Source of the DNA: Gyrodactylus bullatarudis
Lineage: Eukaryota > Platyhelminthes > Monogenea > Gyrodactylidea > Gyrodactylidae
DNA: 64,000 nucleotides
Assembly: GCA_012064415.1 (NCBI GenBank)
Contig: SSNU01000225.1
Span: 1 to 64,000 of the forward strand
Reading direction: 5' to 3'
A model generated the notes under the pieces. It saw nothing but the letters and a program-made list of their open reading frames with translations, was not told the DNA's origin and made no database searches. Positions within the stretch are counted from its first letter, which is position 1. Each line of letters begins with the position of its first letter. Made by a program: the position numbers and the translations under genes. Below, one piece after another: positions 46,701 to 61,700 of the stretch.

Positions 46701-49700
46701 AATCTGCCCGTAGAGGTTAAACTTTTCTTTGTGAATTTTTCAGGCAAATTTGAATCTTGGCTTAAAATTCAGACGTTAATTGTTCAGATATTCGAAATCG
46801 ATAAAAACTTTAAGCTGAGGTAACTTTAAGGTTGTTGAGCTCTGTTTGGTTAGATGGGACCCTTGTTTGGTTTAGGCCTCTTTCCGATGTTAATAATCAA
46901 AGTACAACTTTTGATCTCAAACATTCATTAACTTCCAAATCGATAAAAATAATTTTGAGGTCAAGCATTGTAAACATTTTATCAACTGTAAATATTTAGA
47001 TTTTTGTGAAAAGAGTGAATTCTCTTCTTCATATCAACAGGGTTTATAAAGCCGGGGAAAGATTCGACAAAATAAAATTCTGACATGCTGAAGAAGTTTC
47101 TTTTTAGGTCAAGTCTGGAGAAGGTTATTTTAAAGTAAATTAATAAACACGTCAAAATAAAACTCCCCTGTACATACAAGAAATTGAGTAGAGTACAATA
47201 TTCTATATTTATGACATGATATCACTCTCATTATAATAAATTAAGTGAGCTGACAGATTAATCAAAAGATATACATAATAATAATTATTATTATCATCAT
47301 CATTATTGTTATGAGTGGAGTAGAGAGGAAGAGATGGAAAGAGAGAAGGGAAAATATCAAACTTGAGAAAATAATTCTCGAGGAGTAGGAGAAAAAGGAG
47401 AAGAATACTGATGCTACACAACATTATTAATCAATAAATTACTACTAAGAATGAAAGTAAAACAAACAAAAAATACAACAAAAGAAAATATCAAATACGA
47501 AGAGACTGGATATCCATATCCACACACAGATAATTGATAATTGCTCACAGATCGTGAAAAAAGTATTAGGAAAGACTATTATTATTATTATTATTATAAG
47601 AGTAGTATCCAATTGGATTGGTAATAAATTATTAGGGCAATTTACAATAAAAATAGGACGCTTTTCCCTTTTTTAGGACCCTAAAATTTAGGCAATTACA
47701 GAAATTAGGATTTAATGAAAAAAAACATAGGACAAAAATAAATTTTATCAATAAAGAAATTCTTCATGATAAAAAAGGTTCTTCTACATCCCAAGACTCT
47801 TGGGCTAAGAGGTAGACTGCGTTTTTCAACGTGATATTTGTATCCTCAAATGATGGTATTTACAAAGTAATAGGCCCTGAAACAAAATTTAGGCCCTTAT
47901 CCGGCTGTAATAAAATTCAAACCAGTTGAGTAATCAAAACTTGAATGCATTTTTCTTGATAGGAATGAAAATAGACCTCAAACAGCCAAAAGGACTTATA
48001 GGACTATTTAATGCCCTAGTAATAATTCAAGAGAGGATCATAATTTTGAACCAAGTAGTTCTTCAAGAGAGGATGTTGATCCCAATTCTTCAATGTGTGT
48101 ACATAGATTGTGTTGTGTATTTTCTGTTTTGCAATCGGATGAATTGTACATTAAATTGGACATACAATTTAAATTCCAGGCTAATTGATATAGAATTGGG
48201 AGTCTATATGAATTTTAGTAAAAATATCAAAATTTTTCCAATTTGCGATTTGAAGCGGATTGTCTCAAAGTTTAATTCAAAATCCCCAGAAATTCTCAGA
48301 TGAAACAAAGATTGACGAACAACTAAGAAGCTTCAATGGGGGGACAATGTTTAGCAATTACACTTTTGTATACTTATATTAATTAATTTCAGTGAAATGT
48401 GTGCCCATTGTATACTCTAAATTTGGAGTAAACATATCACTTGAATACTCTCTCAGAATTTCCTTGAAAATCCTCGTGAAAAGAATTGCTCCTTCAAGAG
48501 GCAGAAATGGCACGAAAAAATAACATTAAATGAACGTAAATCATAGAGATTTGCCTTCTAATTTCCTCTCTGGGACTTTTTCTCATCATGAAATATTCAT
48601 TTAATTGCTAATAAGTGAAATAAAAACATTCGAATTCTTGAGATAGCATGAAAAATTTAATCTTCAAGTATTTTAATATTATCCCGTCAAATTTCGTTTC
48701 AAAATACCTTTTTATGCTTCTATAGAATAAGATAAACAAAATTGTGAAAAAATGTCATGTTAAAAACGTTTTTTAATGTTTCAATTTCATAATTTTAACT
48801 TGAATAAAAATTATTTCTTACAGAAATTTGCTTAAATCCTATTTAAACTGTTTTTTAATAGCTAGAAAAGAAATTTCTATTATTTTATATGAATATTACA
48901 ATTTTGATCGGTCGAAAAACGTTTTTAATTTGAAAGTTTCCACAATTTTATTATTCCAGAAAGATAAAATAATATTTTGAAGCGAAATTTGATATTAATA
49001 TTATCCGATAATATGAAAATACTTGAAGATCAAATTTATCATATCGATGGGCGGTTTTAGGAAATTTCGTTCAAGTCTACATAAACCTAACTGACATGAA
49101 GATGAGAATTTACCATTTTTACCAAAAACTCGGTATTTTTCCCCGGATTCACAAAAAAATAATATTTTGAATTCTAAAACGGAATGAGCTAGAAAGATGA
49201 GGATATTCGAAGAAAAATCCGAAAAAAATTCGATCTCACCGAAATTAGGCCGTTTTTTGGATTTCGAAAATGCTCCAATTTCCACTTTTCAACATTTTTT
49301 ATTGATTTCGATGATTCGAAGCAGTCAAGTGATGATATTTGGGATCAACATTGAACGAAGAATTCGAATTCACTTGCAGAAGTTTACTGAAATTCGTCAT
49401 TACTGTGGGAAATCGAACCATTTGAATTTTTCGATTATCACGAAGGCAAATCATCCAAAATCTCGAAGCTTAACTTTTTCTCGGAAACAGTAAGATCTTC
49501 GCTATCTCTATGGCCAAATTCGAATTATTCGTCTAATCTTGATCCCAAATATCAGTACTTAACTGGTTCAAATCATCGAAATCAATAAAAAATGTTCAAA
49601 TGTGGAAATAGGTGCACTTTCGAAATCCAAAAAGACGGCCTTAGTTTGGTGAGATGGAATTCTTTTTCGAATATCCTCATCTTTTTAGCTCATTCCGTTT

Positions 49701-52700
49701 TAGAATTCGAAATATTATTTTTTTGTGAATCCGGGGAAAAATATAGAGTGTTTTTGTAAAAATAGGAAATTCTCATCTTCAATTAGCTTTAAATCGAAGG
49801 GGTCAGATTCCAGTTGTCTGTTATTTTGATAAGCAAATTAATGAGCAGAGTAATCCGAAAATATCTTCTTTTCCTTTTATGTAACTTGAAATTTACATGA
49901 ACTCTGAATAAATGAAAACACAATGTTCTTCCAAGATCGGCATTCAATCATAAATTTTACACGATATTGTAAACATATTCATAAAAAAATTATTTCAAGT
50001 GTTTCTCCTATTCATTTTACATTGCCACAAATCCATGAATACACGAGAAGAAAATGGATAGGCATCGACAAATAATTTTTATGAGCGTTTCTATATTTTT
50101 TATATTAAGAAAAGGAAAACAGGGAAAAACTTTCCATAAAAAAATGTTCTTTAGACAAGACTTAGACAATATACAAGTTGAATAATTTTTCTTTCTGGTT
50201 CCAGTTTATCTTAATTTTCCCAGGGTACTCTCTGGATATACGAAATATCCAAAAAAAAGTAATGTCATTTTTGACCCCATTTGTTCCGCCAGTGGAAAAC
50301 AACACTATGTTGAGCGATATTTTTAATCGAAAGATTCTTAACCCTAGCAAGACATTAGATAAAAATGACAAGTATGACATTTGAATAAACAGTAGAATAA
50401 ACACTCAAAATAATGAATTCGGATCAGTATTTTTCAATTAAATATTCATGTTTATAATTTATAGGTTCACAAGAGTTACAAATTAGGTTTGCGTGATTCT
50501 GGCATATTAAATTATCACACTTGTGACATTTTAGCTTGTTTTCCACGATCATTTTGCCTTGGATAAATACTGCATCTTCCTCTAGATTTTTCTTTTTGGA
50601 TCTGGGATTCCCTCTTCAATCTTCAGTCTTGTGGATAATTTCTTCAGAAAATCCCTGCGGGAATACTTCTTAGTTCTTAGAGTTTCTGGCCACTTTGTGC
50701 AGTAAAGAGCATAAGCATTGAAGGCAGCTATATCCAATATGTTCCAGAAAACAGATAAAGGCCATCTTCTGGTTGCTCTATCAGTAAATCAAGAGTATCC
50801 ACGCCACCTTTGGTTTGATTATAATACTGTATAATTTCGGGTTTGGCCCCAGTATCATCAGGATTTGCATGAAGTGTGGAGAGTAGTTTGTTTTTCTGCT
50901 GTCCAAATCGCTGTATAATTCTTAAAAATATTTTTTTCACCCCTCATTAGAAAGGAAATTCTAACCTCTATTAGCTTTCAAATAGGAATTCAGATTCCGA
51001 ATCAGAATAATTTTTCTGATTGACATGAAAGGTTACTATTGACAATAATAATAGAATTTGCAAGTAGACTTATTAGATAAAGTCTGTTGGAAACAATCAA
51101 GAGAGCTAGGGTGTTAATTTATCGATTAGATATTTATATTCTTTCGGCAGTAATAAAGAGAGGCAATAAAAACAACTTCTTTCCAGCGTTACCAACTTTC
51201 ATGAGAAATCTATAGTTGTTTTCATTGAAGTTGGAAAATGTGTGTAAAACATCTGATTTCCTATCATTATCGAAGGTGTTTAAATCGGTTATTTTATATC
51301 GTTACCGATATTTATTTAGATTTAGCTATGTCGCAATCTCAGTTAGATTTTGTTTCTTGAAGCTTGAGATCTTCAATGAAATTTTTTTTGGTACGAACTA
51401 TAGAGATTCGAAGTTTGAGTATATATTCTTAAAAACAGATAGTTTTTATCTTTCTTAATGATCGAAACTCAATAAGAAAGATAATTTTGCTAGTTTTGTT
51501 GAAATAAGAAATATAAAAACGATAATTTCGGAAATTTTTCAAAACCCTTTTGAAGCCTATGGACATATTTCAAAATTTTCAAACCCTGTTAACACGATTA
51601 GTTCGACAGATTAAATTGAAGTTCAAAATGAAAGCTTGCCTAAGTAAAATTTTTGGTGGAATAGTTGAATATTTTCATTGGTTTTATGAAAGTAAGGAAA
51701 GGGTTTTGCTAAATCTATTTTGAAAGATTCATTTAAATTCCAGCAATCTGATTGGCGTAAGGATTTAAAATTATTGTTCATTTACGCTGTCAGCCAGATA
51801 TAAAAGTCATTTATGATTCATCTTCAGTTGACAAGAGAGGCACGGATATGTTTTTCTTCCTGAAAGAAAGTTCAGCTAAACATGCAACCCTTTTTGACAT
51901 TAAAGGGTTGAAAATTCCTCTAATGTCATTTATATATACATCTGCTTGTTGAAAAAAATCTGTTAATGATATTTTTCAACTTGAATTTCAGTTGCTAAAC
52001 TCATTGGTACAACGAGAAAACTCAGCTAACATTTCACGACAACAAAATGAGGGAAAATCAATAAGTTTACGCACGAAAGAATCACACTTTTAATTCGTAT
52101 AGATAGATTGATGTGAAATTTAATCATCCTAGAGCTGTATTTAAGAGGCTTTTTGCATTTGGTCAAAAGATTCGAAAATTATTGTAAGCAAGCAGACATG
52201 AAGATTTACAATTGCAAAATACTCAATATTTTCCTCCTAATAGGCAGGAAAAGAATAAATTTTTGAAATACATAATGAAATTAGCCAAATTAAAATGTTG
52301 TGGATATTGAAAAAATCTGACCAAAAATTAGGTTATCTTTTTAAATTTCCACTTTTTAAACTTTTTTAAAATCGGTTTTGAGTATTCCAAGGAGTTAGGT
52401 GCTGATATTTAAAATCAACATTAGACGAAGAATTCGAATTAAATAAAACCTTGAATTTTGGATAATTTTCCTTCGTGATAATCAAAAAATTCATTCAGAA
52501 AATTGATAAATAATATTTTCTTTCTGCGAATTCGAAATCCTCAACTAATTTTCATCCTAAACATCAACATCTAACTCGAAATCGATGAAGAATCGATATG
52601 TAATGTATACACCCACGCACAGACCGGTATATGCGGGCCAACCCTTCGGCTCGGTGTCCGGTGAGCTTCACTGTTACCGAAAATTTTGTGTTCAAAAGTT

Positions 52701-55700
52701 GAAAGAGTGGAAGTTTGGCGCATTTTCGAAAATCAAAGAAATCGGCCTAATTTTGGTGAGGAAATTATGGTTAAGAAGAGTTGATGATTTAATTTTTACT
52801 TGAGTCTCTTCAGTAATATTTCCATTAGCAACTGGCGATCTTCTTTGTTTTTGCTTAATTGCTGGATTTCTTCTTAATTCGAATTTCCTGTCAACTTTTA
52901 ATCCCAGAAAATCTTGTTATTACTGTTAAATGAAGAAAAATCCCTTTCAGTTAGATGAACGGAAGAAACCCAAAATGTGAATTAGTTGCTGCAGTTTCAA
53001 TCAGCAAGGAAAAATAATGAAAATTTTGGTAAAATACTGGTTGAAGATTTGTTTGTTTCCAAGACTATTATTTCTTCTGATCAATTGTAAAACAATAGGA
53101 GAATAACAGAAAACCTGTTATCAAGCAAATTCTCTGGTTTCGTATTTCCTTTTGTTAAGTACAACTTGTAATCTTGTATTCTATCGATTTAAACAGAAAT
53201 TCCATTCATGCTTGAATATTCAACGCATCTGTTATTACAATATTTTGCCGCTAATTACACGGCTGTGTGGGTTAAAGGTATTTTTTTTCAGACTAGAATC
53301 TTCTAGACCAAAATTTAATGTTGATCCCGATTGTGATTTAAAATCTCATTTCATTGTCCACGAGCTGAGACATGAACCAATGTAAATAAAGAAAAAAGTT
53401 ATAACTTTGATGAAAAAATATGTCTGAAATTTGAGGAAATTATAGATGCTGGACAAGTGGATTAAGCATTGGACTACAATGCGAAGGTCCTAGGTTCAAA
53501 TCCCATGCTGTGGCATAATGACGAGTCCAAAGAGGACGAAACGCGCATATATATCTTTAAATGTATACTTAGATTATTTCTAAATGCTTTGTGAGTTTCT
53601 TTCGTACCTGTCTCGGTGGGATCTATTAGTAAGCTGTAACATTTAGCGACATGGGCTAATCCATTACCAAATAAGACGTTCCTGTGGGATATATTACCTA
53701 AGCACCTAGAACGAAATATTTCTAGTAAAAAATAAACTATCTATCGCCAACAAACATTTGACCTAGTTTCCAAAAAAAATAAAATCAATCACCTCACTGC
53801 TTCCCTTGGTCAAATTGGTCTTTCTCTCAACCATAGCAAGATTAAAAACATGAGTTTTTCTCCAAAAATATCACTGACACCAGACCTCACTCCTCTCGAG
53901 AAGTTACAACAATTTAACCTTTAAAGTTCAAGAGAATTTTTGTTCATGACTCGCATTCAATCTATTGTCTTGATGGTTTATGAATACGCTGATTACGAAT
54001 CTAAAGATGTTTTAACGCAATTATTTTTAGTTATCGATCAAAAAATGAACCATCAAGGTTATCTTACTTTTTATCTATGACCCCGGGAAGTAGGCTTTCA
54101 AAAAAATAATTTTTTGAAAAAAATCAACTCTTTTTAAATTAGTATAGCGCGAGTTTGACGAATGATTTAGCCAAGATCTTTGCGTATTCCAGGAGATTAA
54201 TAAATTTCCTATCAAATGGATGGTAAACAAAGTATTCTCTGAGGCTTGAATGAATAATATTAATAAGTTGTTAAAATGACGTGTGATAGAACTATCACTG
54301 TGGAACTTTGTTGTACGCTGAATGATCAGACACACCAAATCGTCAGAAAATTTAATCTGACTCACCATTTTATCAGAAATAAAAATCTGACTATTTCGTG
54401 CATGCCAAAGTATCAGAAATTAAAAAAGGCTTGTATTTTCTCTTAAAATAATCAAAAATTTATTTAAATTTTCCACGCTTTTTTGTCATTATTACAATGA
54501 ACGACTTGAAAGAAGCATAAGCTCTACAGAATCAAGTTTGCTCAATGATGAAAAATACCATGAAATTCTCGAAGAAATTAAAAAAAACCATCAACATATG
54601 ATACAAAATTGGGCGTTATATCAAGATTAAAAGTGCGTTTGATGGAGTTGAATGGATTTCTACTTGGACCAGAGAGATTAGTATGTTAGAGTATCAGCAA
54701 TTTTAATTTGAAAATTCCACTTATTTCTACGGAGATTTCTCAATGACACGGGATAAAAAAAGCAAAAATGGTTCAATCAAGGAAAGATCGATTTCAAAAT
54801 TTGAACAAGTTGAATTCATCTACACACAAGTCACATGTAAATTAGATTTTTAATTATTCAGAATAAAAGAGTTAACACACACACTTACCTGAGAAAGGAA
54901 TATCCTTTATCCTTGAAAACTCTCACTTCGAGGATTTCACCGAATTCCTTGAAAGCCTCTCTTAAAGCTTCCTCTATAAAAAAGGGATTAGTTTTATTAC
55001 ATTGTGAAATAATCAATGACATGAATACATATATACTTAGTTAAGAAATAAATGATTTACACTAAATAACCGGGAAAATAGGATGATGATCTGACAAACC
55101 ATCTTCGATTCAGACAAAAGCGAGGTTACCCTTTGAACAAAATACATTTGAAATAAATGATATTTCGCGTGATCAAATTTGACCAATTAAAAAAAACCCA
55201 TTTTACCAACTTTTGCATGGAAATTTTTATTGGTTTAAAAATAGGAGGGGAAGTTAGACAAGGAAACCAGATATTTCCCCACTATACTTTTGCAAGAACA
55301 GTTGTTCTTAAAGTTTCTTGATTCATCGATTCGAGATTGGCCACTAGAGTGCAGAAATTCTCAAAAAATGTCATTGAATCAAATACCTCAACTCGTAAAG
55401 TAATCAATTATTGAGGTAGTTACTCTATCAACTACGCTGTCCCCATAAATTTAGGTAATAATAATATTATTTATTACAAAATTGTATATTCAAATAAGTT
55501 AATTTCTCTTTCAGAAATTTCGGATATTTCTAAATACATTTTCGCACTTAGTTTTAAGTGCTTATAATAAATAAAGGAATTGAGAAGTTCTCTATTAAAA
55601 ATTGCATTATATGCATTTTTTTCTTACTAGACTATAAATTAACAGAATTGATATCAAAATGACGATTGGACCCTAGGATTCAAAGTTATAAATGCTCGAT

Positions 55701-58700
55701 TTTCAAATAATAATTGCATACGAAAAAATAACGAGATTAAATTTTTCAACAACTCACTCGGTAATAACTTATTATAATAAGATCCAGAGGCCCAAAATTC
55801 ACAATATGAAGAATAAATCAATTTATAATAAAACGATGGCATGTCTCGAGTTCCAATTTGAACTAGTTAGTTGAACCAGATTTCGGGAATCAACTCATTA
55901 TCGTGTGAAAAAATTTATGCTTTAAATATTCTCTCTTCATAAAGTAAATGTGGGCCTCGTGGTCTATAAATTCCAAAAAATCTTGATCTCATTTGATTTC
56001 TTGATGAAAAAATTGAGAATTTCGTAAAATGATAAATTAGCTTTACATTAGCCAGAATAACCTATGCGTTTCCATCTTGGGAAAATTTCCTTTTGAAGCT
56101 TAAAGCGTAATCTTTTTGATTTGGTTATTATTACTTAAGATTCTCTTGGTACAAGTAATTCTCATAAACTCTTTTGTTGTGTGTAGCTTTCATTTTTTCT
56201 CATTAAAAGGGGTCATTGAAATCTTGTTAATTCCTAATTAACTATGAGAATTATTTGACATTCCCTTCAGAGACTCCTTCCATCCAGTCTTCAAATAAAG
56301 TTATTTATGATGGGAAATTAGATGATGATGAACTTATGAGAATGCCACCAAGGGAAATATGGATCCAAGAAATATTAGTTTCTTGCATATATTGTATCAT
56401 CAGGTAGATAGCTCAGCCAGGAATTTCACTGTTTCGTAGCAACAATTTTTTTTTCAAATTTGAGTATTCATGCCCCTTAATTTATCTACACTTTATCCAT
56501 CTCAAGTGTATGCTCCCAGAGTGTGCTCAAATAAATGGAAAGAAGCTAACAAGAGGCAACATTTATCATTTCTCTAGTGGAATTTTTGTTTACCCGAAAT
56601 TTCGAAAGATACACTTGAATATAAACAATCCATATTTGGTGAGTGAGAATTTGGACAACTTACCTGTTAGGCCATTGGTAATTCCGCCGACGTAAACAGT
56701 ACAATTTGATTCTGAAGAAGCGTTTATCACTTCTGAGTAGTTTAAAGGCTTCTGATCTGAAAAAAGGACAGTTTTAATCTTTTCGGTTTTATAAATAAAT
56801 GAAATAAATTTCTGCTCGTTTGATGAATCATTTTAAAAATCAAACCCGTAATTTTGAATCGAATATGGTTCTCGGCATAGATTGAGTATAACCATGTTCA
56901 CTAGCTAAATTATGTTATCAGAATTGTTACAGTTGTAGTGTAATAATTTTGATTAAAATATCTGAAGTTCTCTTTACCCAAAACGTTCAGAGTATCATTT
57001 GAATAATCGAGATGATTAGATCAAGGAAAAATTAGGTCAAATAAACAGACTTTTGGGATAAAATCTGACGAAAAAATTTTTGATGTAAAGATAATTGGTA
57101 TGAAGTTGGGAATTTGCGACTTTTAGAAAATTCTCGAAAAAATTTTCTTCTCATAGGAGCATAAAAAAATACCATCCGATGCAGAATGAAAAACTGTTAC
57201 ACCTCCGTAAATCTCAGCCAGAAATATAATTCTGGCTAAAACTAGACCAGTTTAAAGTTCATATGATTTCATTTTTAGTTTTCAAATGAATTTGGGAAAA
57301 AATCATTCAGAATTTAGTTAAAGATCCCCGTTTATTTTCACAACGATGACGTAATGCAAACATCTTGTAGGGAGACCCCCTTTTGTCATTATTGTCACTC
57401 ACAAAATATGTTTGCATTTTAAGAAATTAACGGGGGTCTGTAGAATCCAAATTGTATATTTCCCCAACTTCCTCACAAAACTAAAAACAAAGCGTTGGAA
57501 AAATTTAAGGTATTGTATTTATTATGAGAAGAAAAAATTATTCTTATTATTACTTGAGCTAAGGTTCTGGAAAAAGGTTGAGGAGAAAGTGCTATGTACG
57601 TTTAGTGTAAATCAGAAATTAATCCATCTTCAGCCCTAAAATCTCTCAAATCTCAAATAAATTTATTATATTTTCATTATAATACTCATGAGTAGGGCGA
57701 CAAAAAATATATTTTGCATATTTTTAAAACTGTCATATACTTTTAGAAATCCAATGCGAATGCAGCTATGTAAACTGTTTTAGGCCGCATATTTTTAAGC
57801 TTATCACATTTTTATTCTGAGTGCATAATTTTACACTATTTTATGCATATTATAGAACTAAGCAACAATTTTTTCATCCCTTCTCAAACAAAGTAGGCTG
57901 ATTGAGATAATTGTGATACAAACCCCCATTTGTTGTCAAGGTCTTATGTAGTGAACAGATTGAATAGAAACAATTAGAATAGGATAAAATTTCAATTTTC
58001 ATACTTCTCTCTCATTGGTAAAATTTAAAGTTTTTGGTTCTCAGAGTCAATCATTAAAATAGGTGTCAAGCAACAAGCATTTACGAACTTTCCCAATGAA
58101 ATATTTGTCATTTTATCCATTAAAACTATTGTGAAGTAATACATATTTCGACATGTATTTTTTTCGAGAATGGCATTTAATTTTTTTTAATTGCATATTT
58201 TTTGTCGCCCTACTAATGAGTAAACCATTGATTTTATTTTGTGTGTCGGGTTTTCCAGTCATACATTTTTTAGAGAGTTTAGTGTATTCCAGAACATTGT
58301 TTCGAACGAGAAATACTTTTAGAATATTAGTGAAATTCAAAAACACTGGTTAGAATTTCATGAAAATGATCTGAAAAGCAGGTTTTAAAATCATTGAGGA
58401 GGAGAATAATTTTCATGCTAATAAAAAGTGGCTCAAATGTGTCTTCATTTCCAAATTCAATGAGTTTTTTTGTTAGAATAAAATCTATATTGGAAAATTA
58501 TAAAACCACTTACCTTTAGGTTGAGTGGTTATTGACTTCCTAACTGCCCAGCCTGTCCTTATTGTCCTGGAACCGATAATCTGACCATTCATCATCTGAA
58601 TTGCTAACTCTGCTTCCTTTTCAAATAGAAAAAAATGTGATAATAAATATAGCAGTGGATTTCACCAACTAGACTGATCGCGACCTAACTTTTAACCGTT

Positions 58701-61700
58701 TAAAACCCAGAAGGTCATATAAGGGACAGAAAAACTTTTCTGTTTAAAAGGATTTTTTCGAATATACTATTACCTATTAAGCTGTAGAGTAGTTTATTGA
58801 GAAGTTATGACAATTTAAAGATGACCCGCTTTTGAAAAAAATTAAAAACTACTATTCACAATGTGAATTTCACATGCATAAATGAAATGCTTAGTATGTG
58901 ATTACTAAAACGTTCTCTCTTAATCTATAGCCTGGCATAGAATGAAAAGAATTGTTCACAGCTAAATATAGTCAAGAACTCTAATTACTATTATGATTAG
59001 TATTATGATTGTGGGATGAAATTTTAATTCTCAACTTTAATGATGATATAAAATCTTAACAGTATAGATGTAATTTTATGTTACATCTTGTAAAAACTTA
59101 TTACAATCGCATTCAATTGATTGATATATACCATTCAGGAATGGAAATTGAAAAATTCTCGTCTAACCAACTCTCATTGGAGTCCAGCGCGTGTTTAGAA
59201 AGAAAAGAAGCTTTCTATCATTATGTTATTATACACTAGGCAATTAATCTGGAAAGAAAGATTTTTGGGAATTCCTCTTGCTCTTGATATGAATTTTTGA
59301 CAAGGTAATTTCTAACTATTCCCTGAGGATAACTCATAAATCTTGAAATATTTGTTCACTCTCTCTATATGCCTCAAACTTTGATAAAGTCATTTGAGAA
59401 TGAGTAAACAGTTCATTGATAAAAGAAGTATTTACTATAAATATTTCAGTCACACTTTTGATTGGCTTAGGTCTACTGTATTCTCATTGGTCAATTCTTG
59501 AAATGAGTTTTTTATAACAATTCTTATCAGATTGTTAAATAAAACAATAGACATCGTTTTAAAAGTTTCCTTATCCATTTTTCTTCAATCTAATTACTTT
59601 TATTTTCACGCCAACTATTCATTCTGTCATATTGTATAAGGATCAATTTCTCTGTTATATAGATATACGTATAATTTTATTACAATCAAGCCAATAATCT
59701 TCTCATTCGATCTTTGTAATTGATCTGTTTAAAATAACGTTTACTTTAGAACTAAAATGACGGGAATGAATATGTCTTGTACATACATATTGACTCAATG
59801 TCAAATATCGAATATAAATGGTACACTGGGGATAGATTCTTTACGTGTTCCTTTTACTTTTTCTATAGAGTGTGAATAATTTGTATAATTTAATGCAATT
59901 TATCATCATTATATTACAGAGACGAGTAACTTCTTGCTAAGTTGATTATCACAAGTTTTTTAGTAATACTGTGGAAAAATCAATTTCCCGCTTTAAGATG
60001 AGATAATCGATCCTCGAAACAACTTGATAACCGAAGTCAGATTTTATGATGGGAAATATTGACTCACATCTTTCGTGGCATATGCAACAAAACCGTAACC
60101 CTTTGGCTTTTGTGTATGCATATCTTTGATAATTTTGCATTCTCTGGAAATGGAAAGAATATTGAATTATTTTTACAAATTTACACGGACCAGAATCCTA
60201 GTTATTTCCCAACAGAAAATGGAAGGAATCATGATAAGAAATAAAAATTACTCACGTGACGAATCCAAAGTTTGAAAAGGCATCAAGGAGGACTTTACTT
60301 TCGATTTCTGGCGCCAAATCACCCACAAATATGTGATAATGATCTGAAATTCAGATAAAAAATCAATAGAATTTGAATTCCTAAATTTTATAGATTTCCT
60401 AGAACCAGTGAAGAGCTAAATTTGGTTGAGGGAATTCGAATTTGTTTTAAAAATTTTAGAATCCTGTCACCATTTGAAGAAAAAGATTCTGACAGAAAAA
60501 TATTTTCATGAAAAATATGGTCATTTTTCAAATTTTGATTTGGCGCCAAAATCCCATTTTTTTAAACTTTGAACTGAAAATGATTATCGATCTAAAGGTG
60601 AGAAGAAGTTTTTCAGGATCAGAATTAAACAAGAAAGCTGACTAGCACCGTCAAATCTCCGATAGCCCTACCATTTTTAAAGGGATTTTGAATTACCGAA
60701 ATTTCATTGATTTTCAAGTAGTAAAAATGGTCAAAACATCGAAATTCAGCTCCCAAACGATAATGAAACTATGCATTAGAACAGATTTAGCATAATTTAT
60801 TTTCTTTTCTAATCTTGATATTGAAAATCAATTTTCGACCACAGTTCTCATCATAAAAATTTTTATTAACAAAGTTTGGCGCCAAATCGAAATTTGAAAA
60901 ATAACCATATTTTTCATAGAAATATTTTTATTCTCCTCATATGGTGAATCTAGGCAACACAATTAGGATTCCAAACAACCTTTAACAAATACGAGTTCTT
61001 GATGAAAAAAATCGAGATTCCAAACTTGATATGTTACATAGAAGAAACGCTATTCATAAGCTAACCTAAGCTAAATTCTTTTGAGCTGAAAATTTTTGTT
61101 GATTTCTGAGTAATCGGAATTTTTGGCATGTTCTTCAGAATTTCTATGAAAATTTTCGAAACTGGATAATCAGGAACACAGGGTTTAATGGCCGATTAGT
61201 TGATTAAAAAATTCAAAAATGAGGCTTTTTTGAATTTCGAAAATGCTCCAAATTTCTACTTTTTCAAAGTTTAAGCTCAAATTTTTATCGATCACAAAGA
61301 TTTAAAGTAATCCGATACTGACGTTTTGGATCAAAATGAGATGAAGAATTCGAAAGCTTAATGAAGTCCGTTGGAAGGAAATTGTTGATAGCAGCTTCTC
61401 TGAGTTCGTCGGAGTTATTCTCGGCGTAATGTCCTGAGAGAAAGGATAGAATCATCTAATCCGATAAGAAAGGATGGTGTTCTTCGAGTGGAGAGAAACC
61501 AAAGATGTAGTAAAAAACATAAAACGTCAAAAGAAATAGCGTGTCGTGAAATAATTCTGTTCTCTCACCACCCCCCTAAAAATCCTGATGATCAATCTTT
61601 TCTTATCACTTTTCAATAGGAAGTAAAGGGTACACTTGAACAACATTAACAGTTGACAGTGCGGAAAAGGGAAAAGTTGAATTGGAACTCACTTGATGTA

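Noticed and set aside
47926..48303. 125-codon ORF
   Set aside because: No recognisable domain and it overlaps the leader fragment of the hairpin repeat; kept only as a repeat.
49001..49493. ORFs of 94 and 98 codons
   Set aside because: They sit on both strands of a palindrome and mirror each other; no known motif.
53444..53515. A functional tRNA gene
   Set aside because: The T stem has two mismatches, no acceptor stem closes, and position 33 of the anticodon loop is not T; better explained as a SINE head.
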